DNA of 64,000 bases from Candidatus Melainabacteria bacterium (lineage in GTDB: Bacteria > Cyanobacteriota > Vampirovibrionia > Gastranaerophilales > Gastranaerophilaceae): the NCBI GenBank assembly GCA_003258735.1, contig QHME01000003.1, positions 121,798-185,797 of the forward strand. The letters run 5' to 3'. Position numbers and translations under genes: made by a program. Positions 26,242 through 35,360 of this stretch are shown here, piece after piece; positions within the stretch are counted from its first letter, which is position 1; each line of letters starts with the position of its first letter. The notes beneath the pieces are model-generated. The model was not told the origin of the DNA. It did not search any database and was given only the letters and a program-made list of their open reading frames with translations.

Positions 26242-27135
26242 TTATAAAATCATTTTAAAAGCTAAGTTTTCTACAACCGCCATAAGCCCCATTGCCGGAG
26301 TCAGAGAAATTTGTAATTTTGCATCTTCCACAAACTTTATATCGCGCATTAAGCGATAAAAAAGCTGTTTATTTTCTGAATTCGCTTTCATTGTAGCAAG
26401 CATATAATTTTGAATTTGAGTAAAAATTTCCATTGGTTCATTTTCTGACATCAATTTTAAAATATTATTTTCAAAATCTAAAACTTTACCACGTTCAATT
26501 TGCCAATAATTTGAAATTACACTTTCCACTAGATTATAAGTGCAATTATCTTCCAATTTTGATGGCACAAAAAATGACTGTGCCCTTGATACAACCGTTG
26601 AAATTATATCAGTTTTATCATTTGTCAAAAATATAAATGTTGTATTTTTAGGCGGTTCTTCAAAAGTTTTTAATAGTGCATTTGAAGTTGCTTCTGGAAA
26701 ATTAACCTGATTTAACGGTAACAGATTACCGTCATCATCTCTATCACAAAATATGTAAACCCTATGATAATCACTTGTCACCGCAAGTTCATTAATAATA
26801 GATTTTGCTTGACTTATATTTATATTCTTTTTGCCCTTTGTAGAATCCTCATCATCTGTTCCGTCTTTAAAATCCAATCTTGTATAAATTTTAACAGCAG
26901 GATGAGTTTGCTCTTTTATCCAACGGCAATTTAAGCAATCGCAAGCTTCTTCACCATCCTTTGAACAATTCAACAGACGTGCAACCTCTAGCGCCAATTC
27001 ACATTGAGATTTTATATCAGGTCCCCAAAATAAAAGACAGTGACTAATATTTTTATTTTCATCTTGGATGCCGCTTTCAAAATATTTTAAAAGCTTTGGA
27101 TATTTTTGTGAAATTTCATTATTGTAATATAGCAT
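26242..27135 (-). CDS. holB: DNA polymerase III delta-prime subunit
   Basis: Clamp-loader subunit that works with delta and tau/gamma to load the sliding clamp. The 297 aa protein has a degenerate nucleotide loop (LLFWGPDIKSQ, lacking the GKT of a working Walker A, as is usual for delta-prime), a zinc cluster C57, C65, C67, C70, the NISQAKSIINEL and HRVYIFCDRDD strand, and the ATSNALLKTFEEPPKNTTFIF phrase typical of the family. The sensor SRC is SRA here. Its start overlaps the end of holA by 17 nt. Confidence 0.88.
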   Translation of the reverse strand: MLYYNNEISQKYPKLLKYFESGIQDENKNISHCLLFWGPDIKSQCELALEVARLLNCSKDGEEACDCLNCRWIKEQTHPAVKIYTRLDFKDGTDDEDSTKGKKNINISQAKSIINELAVTSDYHRVYIFCDRDDDGNLLPLNQVNFPEATSNALLKTFEEPPKNTTFIFLTNDKTDIISTVVSRAQSFFVPSKLEDNCTYNLVESVISNYWQIERGKVLDFENNILKLMSENEPMEIFTQIQNYMLATMKANSENKQLFYRLMRDIKFVEDAKLQISLTPAMGLMAVVENLAFKMIL

Positions 27136-28087
27136 ATTCCACCTCTCTATCTATATCCAAAGTGGATTGCCCTGATTTTATTCTATATTCAGCATTTGTA
27201 ATATTTTCTTTCAATTTTACAAGGTCTTTTAACGAAACATTCTTCATTTTTTGAACTTCTAATTTCACCCTATAAGGGTGCATATTGATAATTTTTGCAA
27301 TTTCGTCAGGAGAAAGTTTTGAACTGTTCGCCTTAATTTGGATTTTGCCATGTAAAATTGTATGTAATACTGATAAAATTTCTAATGGATGCTTTTTCAT
27401 CAAAAGTTTTTGGTATTCTTCAAGCGCTTTTGCCTTTTTACCACCAACTAAATAGTCAATAAAGACAAATAAATCTTCATTTGTCACACAAATTTCTTGA
27501 ATCATATCTTTGGTTACAGGTTTGTCACCTGCGAAAATTTTTAGCTTTTCAAGCTCAGAATCTAAAAGTCTTAAATTTGCACCAACCTGAATTAACATCG
27601 TTGCTGCCACTTCATCGGTTATTTTTAAATCCTTAGTTTTACCTTGTTGTTTTATCCAAGATTCTAACTCCGCTGTTTTGAATGATGGAATTTGTGGAAA
27701 TTCTTTTGAGTTATATTTTGCCAATAATTTGAAAAACTTTTTACGTTTATCAATTTTTTTCTGACTATCCGGCAGGATTTGCGCAACAAAAATTACGTCT
27801 AAGTTTTCAGGGCAAGAATCAAGCGCATCTGTAATTTGTGCAATTTGTTTATCATCAAAACTTTTGTCTTCTGATTTACCACTTAAATAAGACAGACAAT
27901 TTATTTCAATAAGCATTTTGCCAAACATCATAGGTTGAGTTTTTAGTGCTGCAACCAAATCAGGGAACTTTGGATTGTTAAAATGTTTATAACTCATTTC
28001 AATGAAATTTCTATCAAGCTTGTCTTTAAACTTTTTAATTTCATTAGAAATATTAAATTCTTCATCCCCATAAAAAAAGTAAATCAT
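27119..28087 (-). CDS. holA: DNA polymerase III delta subunit
   Basis: The clamp-opening subunit of the clamp loader. The 322 aa protein begins MIYFFYGDEEFNISNEIKK, the usual start of HolA, and carries the long central AAA-like segment (FVAQILPDSQKKIDKRKKFFKLL), the EICVTNEDLFVFIDYLVGGKKAKAL linker, and the helical C-terminal collar. First gene of the run holA-holB-plsY-proB-proA-tyrA. Confidence 0.9.
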   Translation of the reverse strand: MIYFFYGDEEFNISNEIKKFKDKLDRNFIEMSYKHFNNPKFPDLVAALKTQPMMFGKMLIEINCLSYLSGKSEDKSFDDKQIAQITDALDSCPENLDVIFVAQILPDSQKKIDKRKKFFKLLAKYNSKEFPQIPSFKTAELESWIKQQGKTKDLKITDEVAATMLIQVGANLRLLDSELEKLKIFAGDKPVTKDMIQEICVTNEDLFVFIDYLVGGKKAKALEEYQKLLMKKHPLEILSVLHTILHGKIQIKANSSKLSPDEIAKIINMHPYRVKLEVQKMKNVSLKDLVKLKENITNAEYRIKSGQSTLDIDREVEYAILQ

Positions 28088-28156
28088 ATCGCTATTTTAT
28101 TAAAAAGGTGGATAAAAGTAAATAATGATTTTCATACACTTACAGGGAATTACTAC

Positions 28157-28192
28157 GTCACTCTGTAATGGCTGAAACGAGTTCAGAGTGAC
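28157..28192. repeat. Dispersed palindrome, module A hairpin
   Basis: GTCACTCTG (28157-28165) and CAGAGTGAC (28184-28192) are perfect inverted arms around an 18-nt loop with the CTGAAACGAGTTCAG core of module A. It lies between holA and the GNAT gene. Confidence 0.72.
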
Positions 28193-28219
28193 TTTGAGGT
28201 ATTATTCAATGACCTTAAA

Positions 28220-28256
28220 CAGCCAGCCATCCTATCCTCTTGCATTCTTGCCATCT
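28220..28256 (+). repeat. Dispersed element, module C
   Basis: A segment beginning CAGCCAGCCATCC and continuing CTCTTGCATTCTTGCC, clearly related to the module C copies at 59548-59582 and 60841-60877. Non-coding, close to the stop of the GNAT gene. Confidence 0.6.
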
Positions 28257-28260
28257 TTAA

Positions 28261-28809
28261 TCACTTTATAAAAAACAACCTTTCAAAAAAATCCAAAAAA
28301 CGACTTTCAGGAAATTTTATTGGCGGATAATACATCGGCGTATTGTGAAAATCTTTATACGTAGCATTTTTATGTTTTTTGATAAATTGGTCAAGTTTTT
28401 TATTTGTTGTTTTATCAGCACTATTTAGTCCGCATTTTTTGTAAAAAACTTGGGGTGCTCTTTGTGGTACTAATCCTGAACTTGCCATTAAATGTATTCT
28501 ACCTTCACAACCGATTTTTTTGCTATAATTTTTAGCAAAATTTAACAGAGAAGTCCCAAAACCTTCACCTGATTTTGTCGAAAACAAAAAATCAATATAT
28601 AAAGACGGCACAAAATCATTACTATCAGGGCGTAAAATATGCTCTTTAAAACAATACATCTCACCATGAGCTTTGCAATTTTGATTAGTTGAAAAAATAT
28701 AAAATTTTTCAAACTTGTCACCATGCTTACAAATCGAATTACAATAAATTAATTTGTCAGGCAGACTATATTTTTTGAGTGGATATTTTAAACGTGAAAT
28801 ATTTAGCAT
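28261..28809 (-). CDS. GNAT-like acetyltransferase
   Basis: A 182 aa protein. SLYIDFLFSTKSGEGFGTSL looks like strand 4 and the acetyl-CoA pyrophosphate loop of GNAT enzymes (GEGFGT), followed by the helix LNFAKNYSKKIGCEG, and the VFYKKCGL strand-turn common near the GNAT C-terminus. The N-terminal 65 residues are unusual. Substrate unknown. No clear ribosome binding site is visible before the ATG. Monocistronic. Confidence 0.65.
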   Translation of the reverse strand: MLNISRLKYPLKKYSLPDKLIYCNSICKHGDKFEKFYIFSTNQNCKAHGEMYCFKEHILRPDSNDFVPSLYIDFLFSTKSGEGFGTSLLNFAKNYSKKIGCEGRIHLMASSGLVPQRAPQVFYKKCGLNSADKTTNKKLDQFIKKHKNATYKDFHNTPMYYPPIKFPESRFLDFFERLFFIK

Positions 28810-28904
28810 TATAAAAAATATTAATGCTCTAAAAAATATTTTTTGCCTTTTTGTAAAAAAATAATAATATTCAAACTGAAATATGATTTTGTATTATAAT
28901 TAAA

Positions 28905-28910
28905 GAATAG
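28905..28910 (+). promoter_or_regulatory. Probable -10 box of the murC operon
   Basis: A consensus TATAAT lies 36 nt before the murC start. No convincing -35 box is seen at 16-18 bp, so this is a partial promoter call. Confidence 0.4.
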
Positions 28911-28946
28911 AAGTAGAGATAATATATAAATAGTAGGGATAAAGTT

Positions 28947-30356
28947 TTGAAAAAGAAATATCATTTTATCGCCATTGGCGGTGTGGGGATGAGCGGACTT
29001 GCAAAATACTTACTACAAAAAGGTTTTGAAGTATCAGGCTCAGATATAAATGACAGTAAATATGTACAAAATGTGAAAAAGCTTGGAGCAAAAGTTTTTA
29101 TCGGACACGATGAAAATAATGTTCCTGAGGGCTGTATTGTAGTTGCAAGTACAGCAATACGTGATAACAATCCGGAAATCCAAAAAGCAAAACGCTTGGG
29201 ATTACCAATTTGGCATCGTTCAGATTTGTTGGCTGAAATTTCTCAACATGAAGAATATTTTATGGGTTTTTCCGGAACTCACGGCAAAACAACAACTAGC
29301 GGTCTATGTTCTTATGTTTTAGAAAAAGCAAATCTGAAGCCGTCTTATGTTGTAGGTGGGATGATTCCCGAACTTGATACAAATGCAAATGCAACAAATG
29401 ATAAATTTTTCATTGCAGAGCTTGATGAAAGCGATGGTACAATTGTAAAATATTCACCGAATTTAGTTGTAGTAAATAACCTAGAACCTGACCATTTAGA
29501 TTTTTATAAAAACGGTTTGGAATCTATTTTGGAAACTTTTGAAACATTCCTTTCTAATATGAGAGAAAACGGAATTGTTATGGCAAATACAGATAATGAA
29601 GGTGTGAAAAGACTTGTTAAACATTTCACCCAACACGAACTTGGACACAATGCCCACTTTGTAACTTATTCAATTGGCGGAAATACTGATTACTGTGCAA
29701 AAAATATCAATTACGCAGAAGATTTTACAACATTTGATATTCTATATAAAGGTGAACTCAAAACGACTTTAAAAATTTGTTTAAAAGGTGTTCACAATGT
29801 TTATAACTCACTTGCGGTTTGGGGCAGTTTGCATCAATCAGGAGTAGAAATGAGTCTTGTAAATCCTCATTTCGCAACTTTTACAGGTATGGGCAGAAGG
29901 TTCCAAAAAATAGGAGAATTTGACGGAATCTCCATTTATGATGATTACGCTCACCATCCAACAGAAATTAAAGCTACATTATCATCATCAAAATCATTCA
30001 AAAACAGAAATGTAATCGCCGTATTCCAACCACACAGATATACAAGATTGCAAAATCTATGGAATGAATTTATGGGCGCATTTTCTGATGTTAATAGAGT
30101 TGTAGTGACTGATGTTTACGCCGCAAGCGAAGACCCTATTGATGGGGTTAATTCAAAAGCTTTCACCGAAGAATTGAAAGAAAAAATTGATATTCCTTGT
30201 GAAAATATTTCAGGCAGTATTTCAGAAGTTGCCAAAAAACTTTTACCAACATTAAAATCAGGCGATATCGTAATTGGCTTAGGTGCCGGTACAATCACAA
30301 ATCTTGGTAAAGAATTAATTGCATTAAACAAGGAGAGAGCACAAGTTGGAAATTAG
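28947..30356 (+). CDS. murC: UDP-N-acetylmuramate--L-alanine ligase
   Basis: Adds L-alanine to UDP-MurNAc, the first amino-acid step of peptidoglycan synthesis. The 469 aa protein has the N-terminal Rossmann GVGMSGLA, the ATP-binding GTHGKTTTSG, DESDGT, NLEPDHLD, the YDDYAHHPTEI motif and the QPHRYTR strand of the C-terminal domain. The start is TTG at 28947 with AGGGA upstream; no ATG fits. It overlaps murB by 11 nt, and the operon continues through ddl, ftsQ, a prenyl synthase and lepB. Confidence 0.96.
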   Translation: MKKKYHFIAIGGVGMSGLAKYLLQKGFEVSGSDINDSKYVQNVKKLGAKVFIGHDENNVPEGCIVVASTAIRDNNPEIQKAKRLGLPIWHRSDLLAEISQHEEYFMGFSGTHGKTTTSGLCSYVLEKANLKPSYVVGGMIPELDTNANATNDKFFIAELDESDGTIVKYSPNLVVVNNLEPDHLDFYKNGLESILETFETFLSNMRENGIVMANTDNEGVKRLVKHFTQHELGHNAHFVTYSIGGNTDYCAKNINYAEDFTTFDILYKGELKTTLKICLKGVHNVYNSLAVWGSLHQSGVEMSLVNPHFATFTGMGRRFQKIGEFDGISIYDDYAHHPTEIKATLSSSKSFKNRNVIAVFQPHRYTRLQNLWNEFMGAFSDVNRVVVTDVYAASEDPIDGVNSKAFTEELKEKIDIPCENISGSISEVAKKLLPTLKSGDIVIGLGAGTITNLGKELIALNKERAQVGN

Positions 30357-31251
30357 TTCTGAAAAAGATTTTGACATAAAAAGACTCACGACTTTCAAAA
30401 TCGGTGGGAAAATCAAAGAAGTGTTTTTTCCGCAAAATTTGGAAGAATTTGAACAAATTTTGAAAGAAAATAAAGATATTAAAGTGTTTGGCAATCTTTC
30501 TAACACATTGATTTCATCTGATGGATATGATGGCAAAATTGTTTTGACAACAAAGATGAATAATATCAAAATTGATGAAACAAGGGTTGTTGCAGATGCC
30601 GGCGTAAAAGGTCCAAAATTGTCTCAAGAAGTTTACAAAAACGGTTTATCAGGACTTGAATTTATGATAGGTTTCCCTGGGTCAATCGGTGGCGAAGTTT
30701 GCATGAATGCATCAGCTAACAAACAAGCAATTAGCGACACTTTAACATCTGTTATTTGTTATTCAAAAGACAAAGGACTTGTCAAATTTTCCAAAGATGA
30801 GATGGAATTTGCTTATCGAACTTCTCGTTGTCAATGCGAAGATTTAATAGTTTTACAAGCTGAATTTGTACTTTCTAAAAAAAATAAAGATGAAATTCAA
30901 GCACAGATGGAATCCAATTTAGAATTTAGAAAGGCGCATCAACCATCGCTATCACTTCCAAATTGCGGTAGTATTTTCAAAAATCCGCAAGGAGATTCAG
31001 CAGGTAGATTATTAGAAACGATTGGAGCAAAAGAATTAACTGTTGGCGGAGTAAAAGTTTGGGAAAATCATGCAAACTTTATTGTGAATGCCAATAGCGG
31101 AACGTCACTTGACGTAATAACTTTAATGCACACGATGTACAAAAAAGTAAAAGAAAAATATAATATAGAATTAGAACCTGAAATAAGATTTTTGGGCGGA
31201 AATAATGAAAAGGAAAACGAATTATGCAATATACTGTACAAAACAAAATAG
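30346..31251 (+). CDS. murB: UDP-N-acetylenolpyruvoylglucosamine reductase
   Basis: FAD enzyme reducing UDP-GlcNAc-enolpyruvate to UDP-MurNAc. The 301 aa protein shows TTFKIGG, the flavin-binding LSNTLIS, GLEFMIGFPGSIGGEVCMNA, the YRTSRC segment, and the catalytic PNCGSIFKNPQG, NFIVN and EPEIRFLG. The start is TTG at 30346, inside murC, with AAGGAGAG upstream. Overlaps on both sides (11 nt with murC, 28 nt with ddl) indicate coupled translation. Confidence 0.95.
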   Translation: MEISSEKDFDIKRLTTFKIGGKIKEVFFPQNLEEFEQILKENKDIKVFGNLSNTLISSDGYDGKIVLTTKMNNIKIDETRVVADAGVKGPKLSQEVYKNGLSGLEFMIGFPGSIGGEVCMNASANKQAISDTLTSVICYSKDKGLVKFSKDEMEFAYRTSRCQCEDLIVLQAEFVLSKKNKDEIQAQMESNLEFRKAHQPSLSLPNCGSIFKNPQGDSAGRLLETIGAKELTVGGVKVWENHANFIVNANSGTSLDVITLMHTMYKKVKEKYNIELEPEIRFLGGNNEKENELCNILYKTK

Positions 31252-32180
31252 ATAGAAATGCAAAAATAGCCGTTCTTTGTGGCGGTATGTCTTCAGAGGC
31301 AGAAGTTTCAAGACGCTCAGGTAAAAATTGTTTTGGAGCACTTCAAAGACTTGGATTTAAAAATGCAGAATTGGTTGAAGTTGATAAAAATATCGCTCAA
31401 AAACTTCAAGATGGTAAATATGATTACGCATACAATGCACTACACGGAAAATATGGCGAAGATGGTTGCATTCAAGGCATTTTAGAAATTTTGCAAATTC
31501 CTTATTCAGGTTGCGGTGTTATGTCATCTGCAATTTGTATGAACAAAGAATACACAAAAAGAATTCTTTCTACTCACCCTGAAATCCCTCTTGCAAAATC
31601 TGCTTTTGTAAGAAAAGGTGAAGATGTGATGGAAAAAACAAAAAATTTAAAATATCCTGTATTCACAAAACCTGTATCCGAAGGTTCAAGTTTTGGTATG
31701 ACAAAAGTTAATTCAAAGGAAGAATTGAAAGCAGCTTATGATGAAGCAGTAAAATACAATGATGATGTTTTGATTGAAGAATTTATCAATGGTGTATTTG
31801 TAACTGTCGGAGTTTTAGAAAAAGATGGCAAAAATTTTGCTACAGAAATTCTTGAAATCCGTCCGAAAAATGAATGGTACGATTATGAAGCAAAATATAC
31901 TCCTGGAATGTCAGAATTTATTTTGCCGGCAAATCTAAGTAAAGAATTAACTGAAAAAGTTAAACAAATTGCCGTAATAGCTCATGAAACCGCAGGTTGC
32001 AGAGGAGTTTCAAGAGTAGATTTTATGATTTCAGATGATGGAATTCCTTATGTAATCGAAATCAACACATCTCCTGGAATGACTGAAACCAGTGACCTTC
32101 CTGCGCAATCAAAAATTATGGGAATTGATTACGACAATTTAGTGGAAATTATTTTAAGCGGAGCAGGTTTAAATAAATAA
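31224..32180 (+). CDS. ddl: D-alanine--D-alanine ligase
   Basis: Forms the D-Ala-D-Ala dipeptide of the peptidoglycan stem. The 318 aa ATP-grasp protein shows VLCGGMSSEAEVSRRSG, NALHGKYGEDGCIQGILE, PYSGCG, the VFTKPVSEGSSFG loop, EEFINGVFVTVGVL, and the C-terminal FMISDDGIPYVIEINTSPGMTE. It starts within murB (ribosome binding site AAAAGGA) and its stop overlaps the ftsQ start by one base. Confidence 0.96.
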   Translation: MQYTVQNKIDRNAKIAVLCGGMSSEAEVSRRSGKNCFGALQRLGFKNAELVEVDKNIAQKLQDGKYDYAYNALHGKYGEDGCIQGILEILQIPYSGCGVMSSAICMNKEYTKRILSTHPEIPLAKSAFVRKGEDVMEKTKNLKYPVFTKPVSEGSSFGMTKVNSKEELKAAYDEAVKYNDDVLIEEFINGVFVTVGVLEKDGKNFATEILEIRPKNEWYDYEAKYTPGMSEFILPANLSKELTEKVKQIAVIAHETAGCRGVSRVDFMISDDGIPYVIEINTSPGMTETSDLPAQSKIMGIDYDNLVEIILSGAGLNK

Positions 32181-33082
32181 TGACAGATTCTGAATTTGAA
32201 AAAATGAATCATAAAGAACAATACGAAGATTTGGACGAATTCCAAAACGCCAAACGTATCGTAAAACATAAACGTATTGAAAGAAAAATCAGAAAAAAAC
32301 GTAAAAAAGTAAACAATCTGAAAGCTTTCATCCGCTTTATATTGCTTGTTGCAATTATCTTTGTGACTTATCATTTTTTCAAACTTTCAGGTTGGTATCT
32401 TCCAAAAGATACATTTAAAAATCCTAATTGTAAAAACTTGGAAATCGTAAATAATAAAATTATTCCGACTTACGTAATTAACAAAGAACTATCTGATATT
32501 CCTGTGAGCCGTTTACCAATATTTTTTACAAAAATAAATCCTATAAAAAAAGAATTATACAAAATTCCTGTTATCAAAAATGTTTATATCAGACGATACG
32601 GATTCCCTGCAAGGTTACAAATTATCGTAATGGAAAGGACACCAATTGCGATTATCAAAACAGACCTCAACGCAAAACCGGCAGCATTTTTCACTCTGGA
32701 TGGTGTTTTGATTACCAATAAACACTACATGAATTTGGTCGATAACAGTTCGGTTTTGAAAATTTTGACAACTCCACAAAGTTTGAAAAAAGATATTTCG
32801 GTAAAACGAGTTCTTGAAATTGAACAAATTGTCAAAGCGGTTGAAACTTATTCTAACGAAAAAGTTGAATATATTGATATGCGTAAACCAAATGATGTAT
32901 TTGTAAAAATTCAAACAACAAGCATCCGTTTGGGAACACTTGACAGCACAGTATATGAACGTATCAAAAGAATTTATACAATCCTTCCTCAAATCACCAA
33001 TGTAGATAGCCAAATTCAGTATATAGATTTGAGTTGGGATAAGGTAAACTACTTGAAAATGAAAAAGCCTATAAAAAAATAA
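32180..33082 (+). CDS. ftsQ: Cell division protein FtsQ/DivIB-like
   Basis: A 300 aa bitopic membrane protein of the divisome. A very basic cytoplasmic segment (KHKRIERKIRKKRKK) precedes one transmembrane helix (AFIRFILLVAIIFVTYHFF, about 49-67), then the POTRA-like region with FFTKINPIKKELYKIPVIKNVYIRRYGFP and the IVMERTPIAII strand typical of FtsQ, followed by the beta domain. It lies in the usual place after murB-ddl, although ftsA/ftsZ do not follow here. Confidence 0.85.
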   Translation: MTDSEFEKMNHKEQYEDLDEFQNAKRIVKHKRIERKIRKKRKKVNNLKAFIRFILLVAIIFVTYHFFKLSGWYLPKDTFKNPNCKNLEIVNNKIIPTYVINKELSDIPVSRLPIFFTKINPIKKELYKIPVIKNVYIRRYGFPARLQIIVMERTPIAIIKTDLNAKPAAFFTLDGVLITNKHYMNLVDNSSVLKILTTPQSLKKDISVKRVLEIEQIVKAVETYSNEKVEYIDMRKPNDVFVKIQTTSIRLGTLDSTVYERIKRIYTILPQITNVDSQIQYIDLSWDKVNYLKMKKPIKK

Positions 33083-33083
33083 A

Positions 33084-33965
33084 ATGAACTTCCAAGAACG
33101 ATACGAGAAAATCAAAGTTTTGGCAAAACCTGAACTTGAAATTATAGAAAAAAATCTAATCAAAGATGTTCACACTCGTGAGCCGTTAAATTCTGCATTA
33201 AAAAACTTTCTAACAGCTCCGTCAAAGCGTATCCGTCCTCTTTTAAGTATTCTGTATTTAAAAGCAAATGAAGAAAATTTAAGCGACAAACAGTTGGAAA
33301 TTTTGACAGTGATTGAACTTATCCATAATGCCTCATTAATTCACGATGATATTATTGATAACAGTGAAATCAGACGCGGTATAAAAACTCTGTGCAAAGA
33401 ATTTGACAACAAGCTTGCTGTAATTTCCGGCGATTACATCTTGGCAATTGCAATGGAAAAACTTGCCAAAATAGAAAATATACACATTTTACACAAACTA
33501 TCTCAAACAATACGACAAATGTGTTTGGGTGAAATTAACCAAAATTTTGACAGATTTAAAATCGGTACAATTGAAAACTATATTGAAAAAACAAAAAACA
33601 AAACTGCATATCTTTTTGAATCCTCAATTGTTTGCAGTGCAATGTTGAGCAAAAAACAGCACAACTTTGAAAACATTACTAACTTAGGACTTGATATAGG
33701 TATAGCGTTTCAAATTCGCGATGATATTATTAATATGAAAAAAATTGACTCTTCAAAACCTTCAAATAATGACATTAAAGAAGGAATTTTTAATGCTCCG
33801 ATTATACTGGGGAACAAGTCTGATAACTATCACAGCGGTATTGAAAAAACGAAGGTTTTGTTGAATAATTATATCGAAAGTGCAGAAAATAAAATAAAAA
33901 TATTACCTAATAATGTTTATAAATCCGCACTGGAAGAGTTTTTGGAGCTTTTAAGTAATGTTTAA
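33084..33965 (+). CDS. Polyprenyl synthetase family protein
   Basis: A trans-prenyl diphosphate synthase, condensing isopentenyl diphosphate onto an allylic primer. The 293 aa protein has KRIRPLL at 48-54, the first Asp-rich motif HDDIIDNSEIRRG at 87-99 with D88/D89/D92, and GDYILA. The second motif is FQIRDDIIN (D213, D214, N217), so the fifth position is Asn instead of Asp. The chain-length class cannot be read with confidence. One base separates it from ftsQ, and it overlaps lepB by 8 nt. Confidence 0.85.
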   Translation: MNFQERYEKIKVLAKPELEIIEKNLIKDVHTREPLNSALKNFLTAPSKRIRPLLSILYLKANEENLSDKQLEILTVIELIHNASLIHDDIIDNSEIRRGIKTLCKEFDNKLAVISGDYILAIAMEKLAKIENIHILHKLSQTIRQMCLGEINQNFDRFKIGTIENYIEKTKNKTAYLFESSIVCSAMLSKKQHNFENITNLGLDIGIAFQIRDDIINMKKIDSSKPSNNDIKEGIFNAPIILGNKSDNYHSGIEKTKVLLNNYIESAENKIKILPNNVYKSALEEFLELLSNV

Positions 33966-34758
33966 TATAATCAAATCATGGGAAAATTTTAAAACAAGAC
34001 AAAGAGAAAACAGACAAGCTGCTTGGATGAATTTTAAAGCAAAATTACCTGAAAAAACTCAGCATTCTCTTGACAAATTTGAAGAATGGTATAAAAACTA
34101 CAAAGAATCCGCACTTTGTGAAATCATTGAAACCGTTGTTTTTGTACTTGTAATGGTGATTTTGATTAGATTTTTTGTTGTAGAAATCCGTTGGATACCA
34201 TCAGGTTCTATGAAACCGACCCTTATTGAAGGCGATAGAATTGTTGTTGAAAGATTTTCAAGATTTTTTAAAGCACCTGATAGGGGGGATATTATGGTAT
34301 TTTATCCGCCTTCTACAGAACTTTCAAGAAAACCTATTCCATTGTTATCTCGTTTGACAGGGATTTTATGCAAAGATGTTGCATATATCAAAAGAGTTGT
34401 CGGAGTTCCAGGAGATGAAGTAGAATTGAGACAACAAAAAGATGGTACTGCATATATCTATATAAACGGAAAAAAATACGAAGAAGACTATATCAAGAGT
34501 CCTTATGAATATCCACCATGCCCTGATAAAAAAGCAAGTATTTTTGAACTTGCGAATGAACAAGTCATGAAGTGCGGACCTTTTAAACTAGGTGATGATG
34601 AATACTTTATGATGGGTGACAATCGAGGCAGCTCATTTGACAGCAGATATTGGGGCACACTCAAACGTGACAGATTTGTTGGTCGTGCCGTTACTGTATT
34701 TTGGCCAATTAATCGAATTAAAATTTTGCCAAAACTAAAAAACACATCAGTTGATTAG
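33958..34758 (+). CDS. lepB: Signal peptidase I
   Basis: Membrane serine-lysine protease removing signal peptides of exported proteins. The 266 aa protein has a charged cytoplasmic lead, one membrane helix (about 56-74), the catalytic serine S84 in PSGSMKPTL, RGDIMVF, the general-base lysine K145 in YIKRVVGVPGDEVE, and GDNRGSSFDSRYWG. Last gene of the murC operon. Confidence 0.95.
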   Translation: MFNIIKSWENFKTRQRENRQAAWMNFKAKLPEKTQHSLDKFEEWYKNYKESALCEIIETVVFVLVMVILIRFFVVEIRWIPSGSMKPTLIEGDRIVVERFSRFFKAPDRGDIMVFYPPSTELSRKPIPLLSRLTGILCKDVAYIKRVVGVPGDEVELRQQKDGTAYIYINGKKYEEDYIKSPYEYPPCPDKKASIFELANEQVMKCGPFKLGDDEYFMMGDNRGSSFDSRYWGTLKRDRFVGRAVTVFWPINRIKILPKLKNTSVD

Positions 34759-34763
34759 TTTAT

Positions 34764-35150
34764 TTACATAAAATGGTAAAACTTCATATAATTTGACATA
34801 ATATCAGAGCTAACACCATTTGCCACATTTGCTTTGAGAACTTGTTCATGGTCTTGAGATGTTTTGTTATCAACTTTTGAGGACTCATCATTTTGTGGTC
34901 TGATTTCTTGTTGCTTTTGCGCCTCTTGAACTTGTTCAATATAATTTTCAATTTTTGCCATAACTTCGGAGTGAAGTTTTACATCTCCATCAAAAGTTCC
35001 TGTGGACTGAATTCCCGCAGTGTCAAAATCTTCAAGAATTTGCTCCCACTGAGAATAATTAGTGATATTTGAACCTTGCGCCTGTGCTGCAGCTTGAGCT
35101 TTGCGCAACTCATCAATTGATTTGATATCTTCTACATTATCCATAGCCAT
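34764..35150 (-). CDS. Hypothetical Gln/Asp-rich helical protein
   Basis: A 128 aa protein with a strong ribosome binding site (AAGGAGAG, 6 nt before ATG). It is rich in Gln, Ala, Asp and Glu, with a helical stretch MAKIENYIEQVQEAQKQQ and a C-terminus NYMKFYHFM. No signal peptide or membrane helix, and no family recognised. Converges on lepB (5 nt between stops). Confidence 0.55.
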   Translation of the reverse strand: MAMDNVEDIKSIDELRKAQAAAQAQGSNITNYSQWEQILEDFDTAGIQSTGTFDGDVKLHSEVMAKIENYIEQVQEAQKQQEIRPQNDESSKVDNKTSQDHEQVLKANVANGVSSDIMSNYMKFYHFM

Positions 35151-35360
35151 AGCAAACTCTCCTTATATCTTTCTTATACACATATAAAAAATTTTCAAAA
35201 CAAGTTTTTTCATAATTAAAAATTTCTGTAACATGTGTTAATAAATGAAAAATTCAGAAAAGAAATGCTTTCACCAAGTCCTATATGTAAAAACAAAGGA
35301 CTTAGCAACGTAAATTTTTCCTGTTAAAAAATGACAGCTTATTTTTTTGTCAAATAGACC

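Noticed and set aside
32615..33163. 182-aa minus-strand open frame opposite ftsQ
   Set aside because: Phe/Ile/Asn-rich composition typical of antisense of Lys/Glu-rich genes; ftsQ is supported by operon context and overlaps.
35278..35302. Hairpin AAGTCCT...AGGACTT below the prepilin gene as a terminator
   Set aside because: Short 7-bp stem and no T-run on the minus strand; too weak to call.
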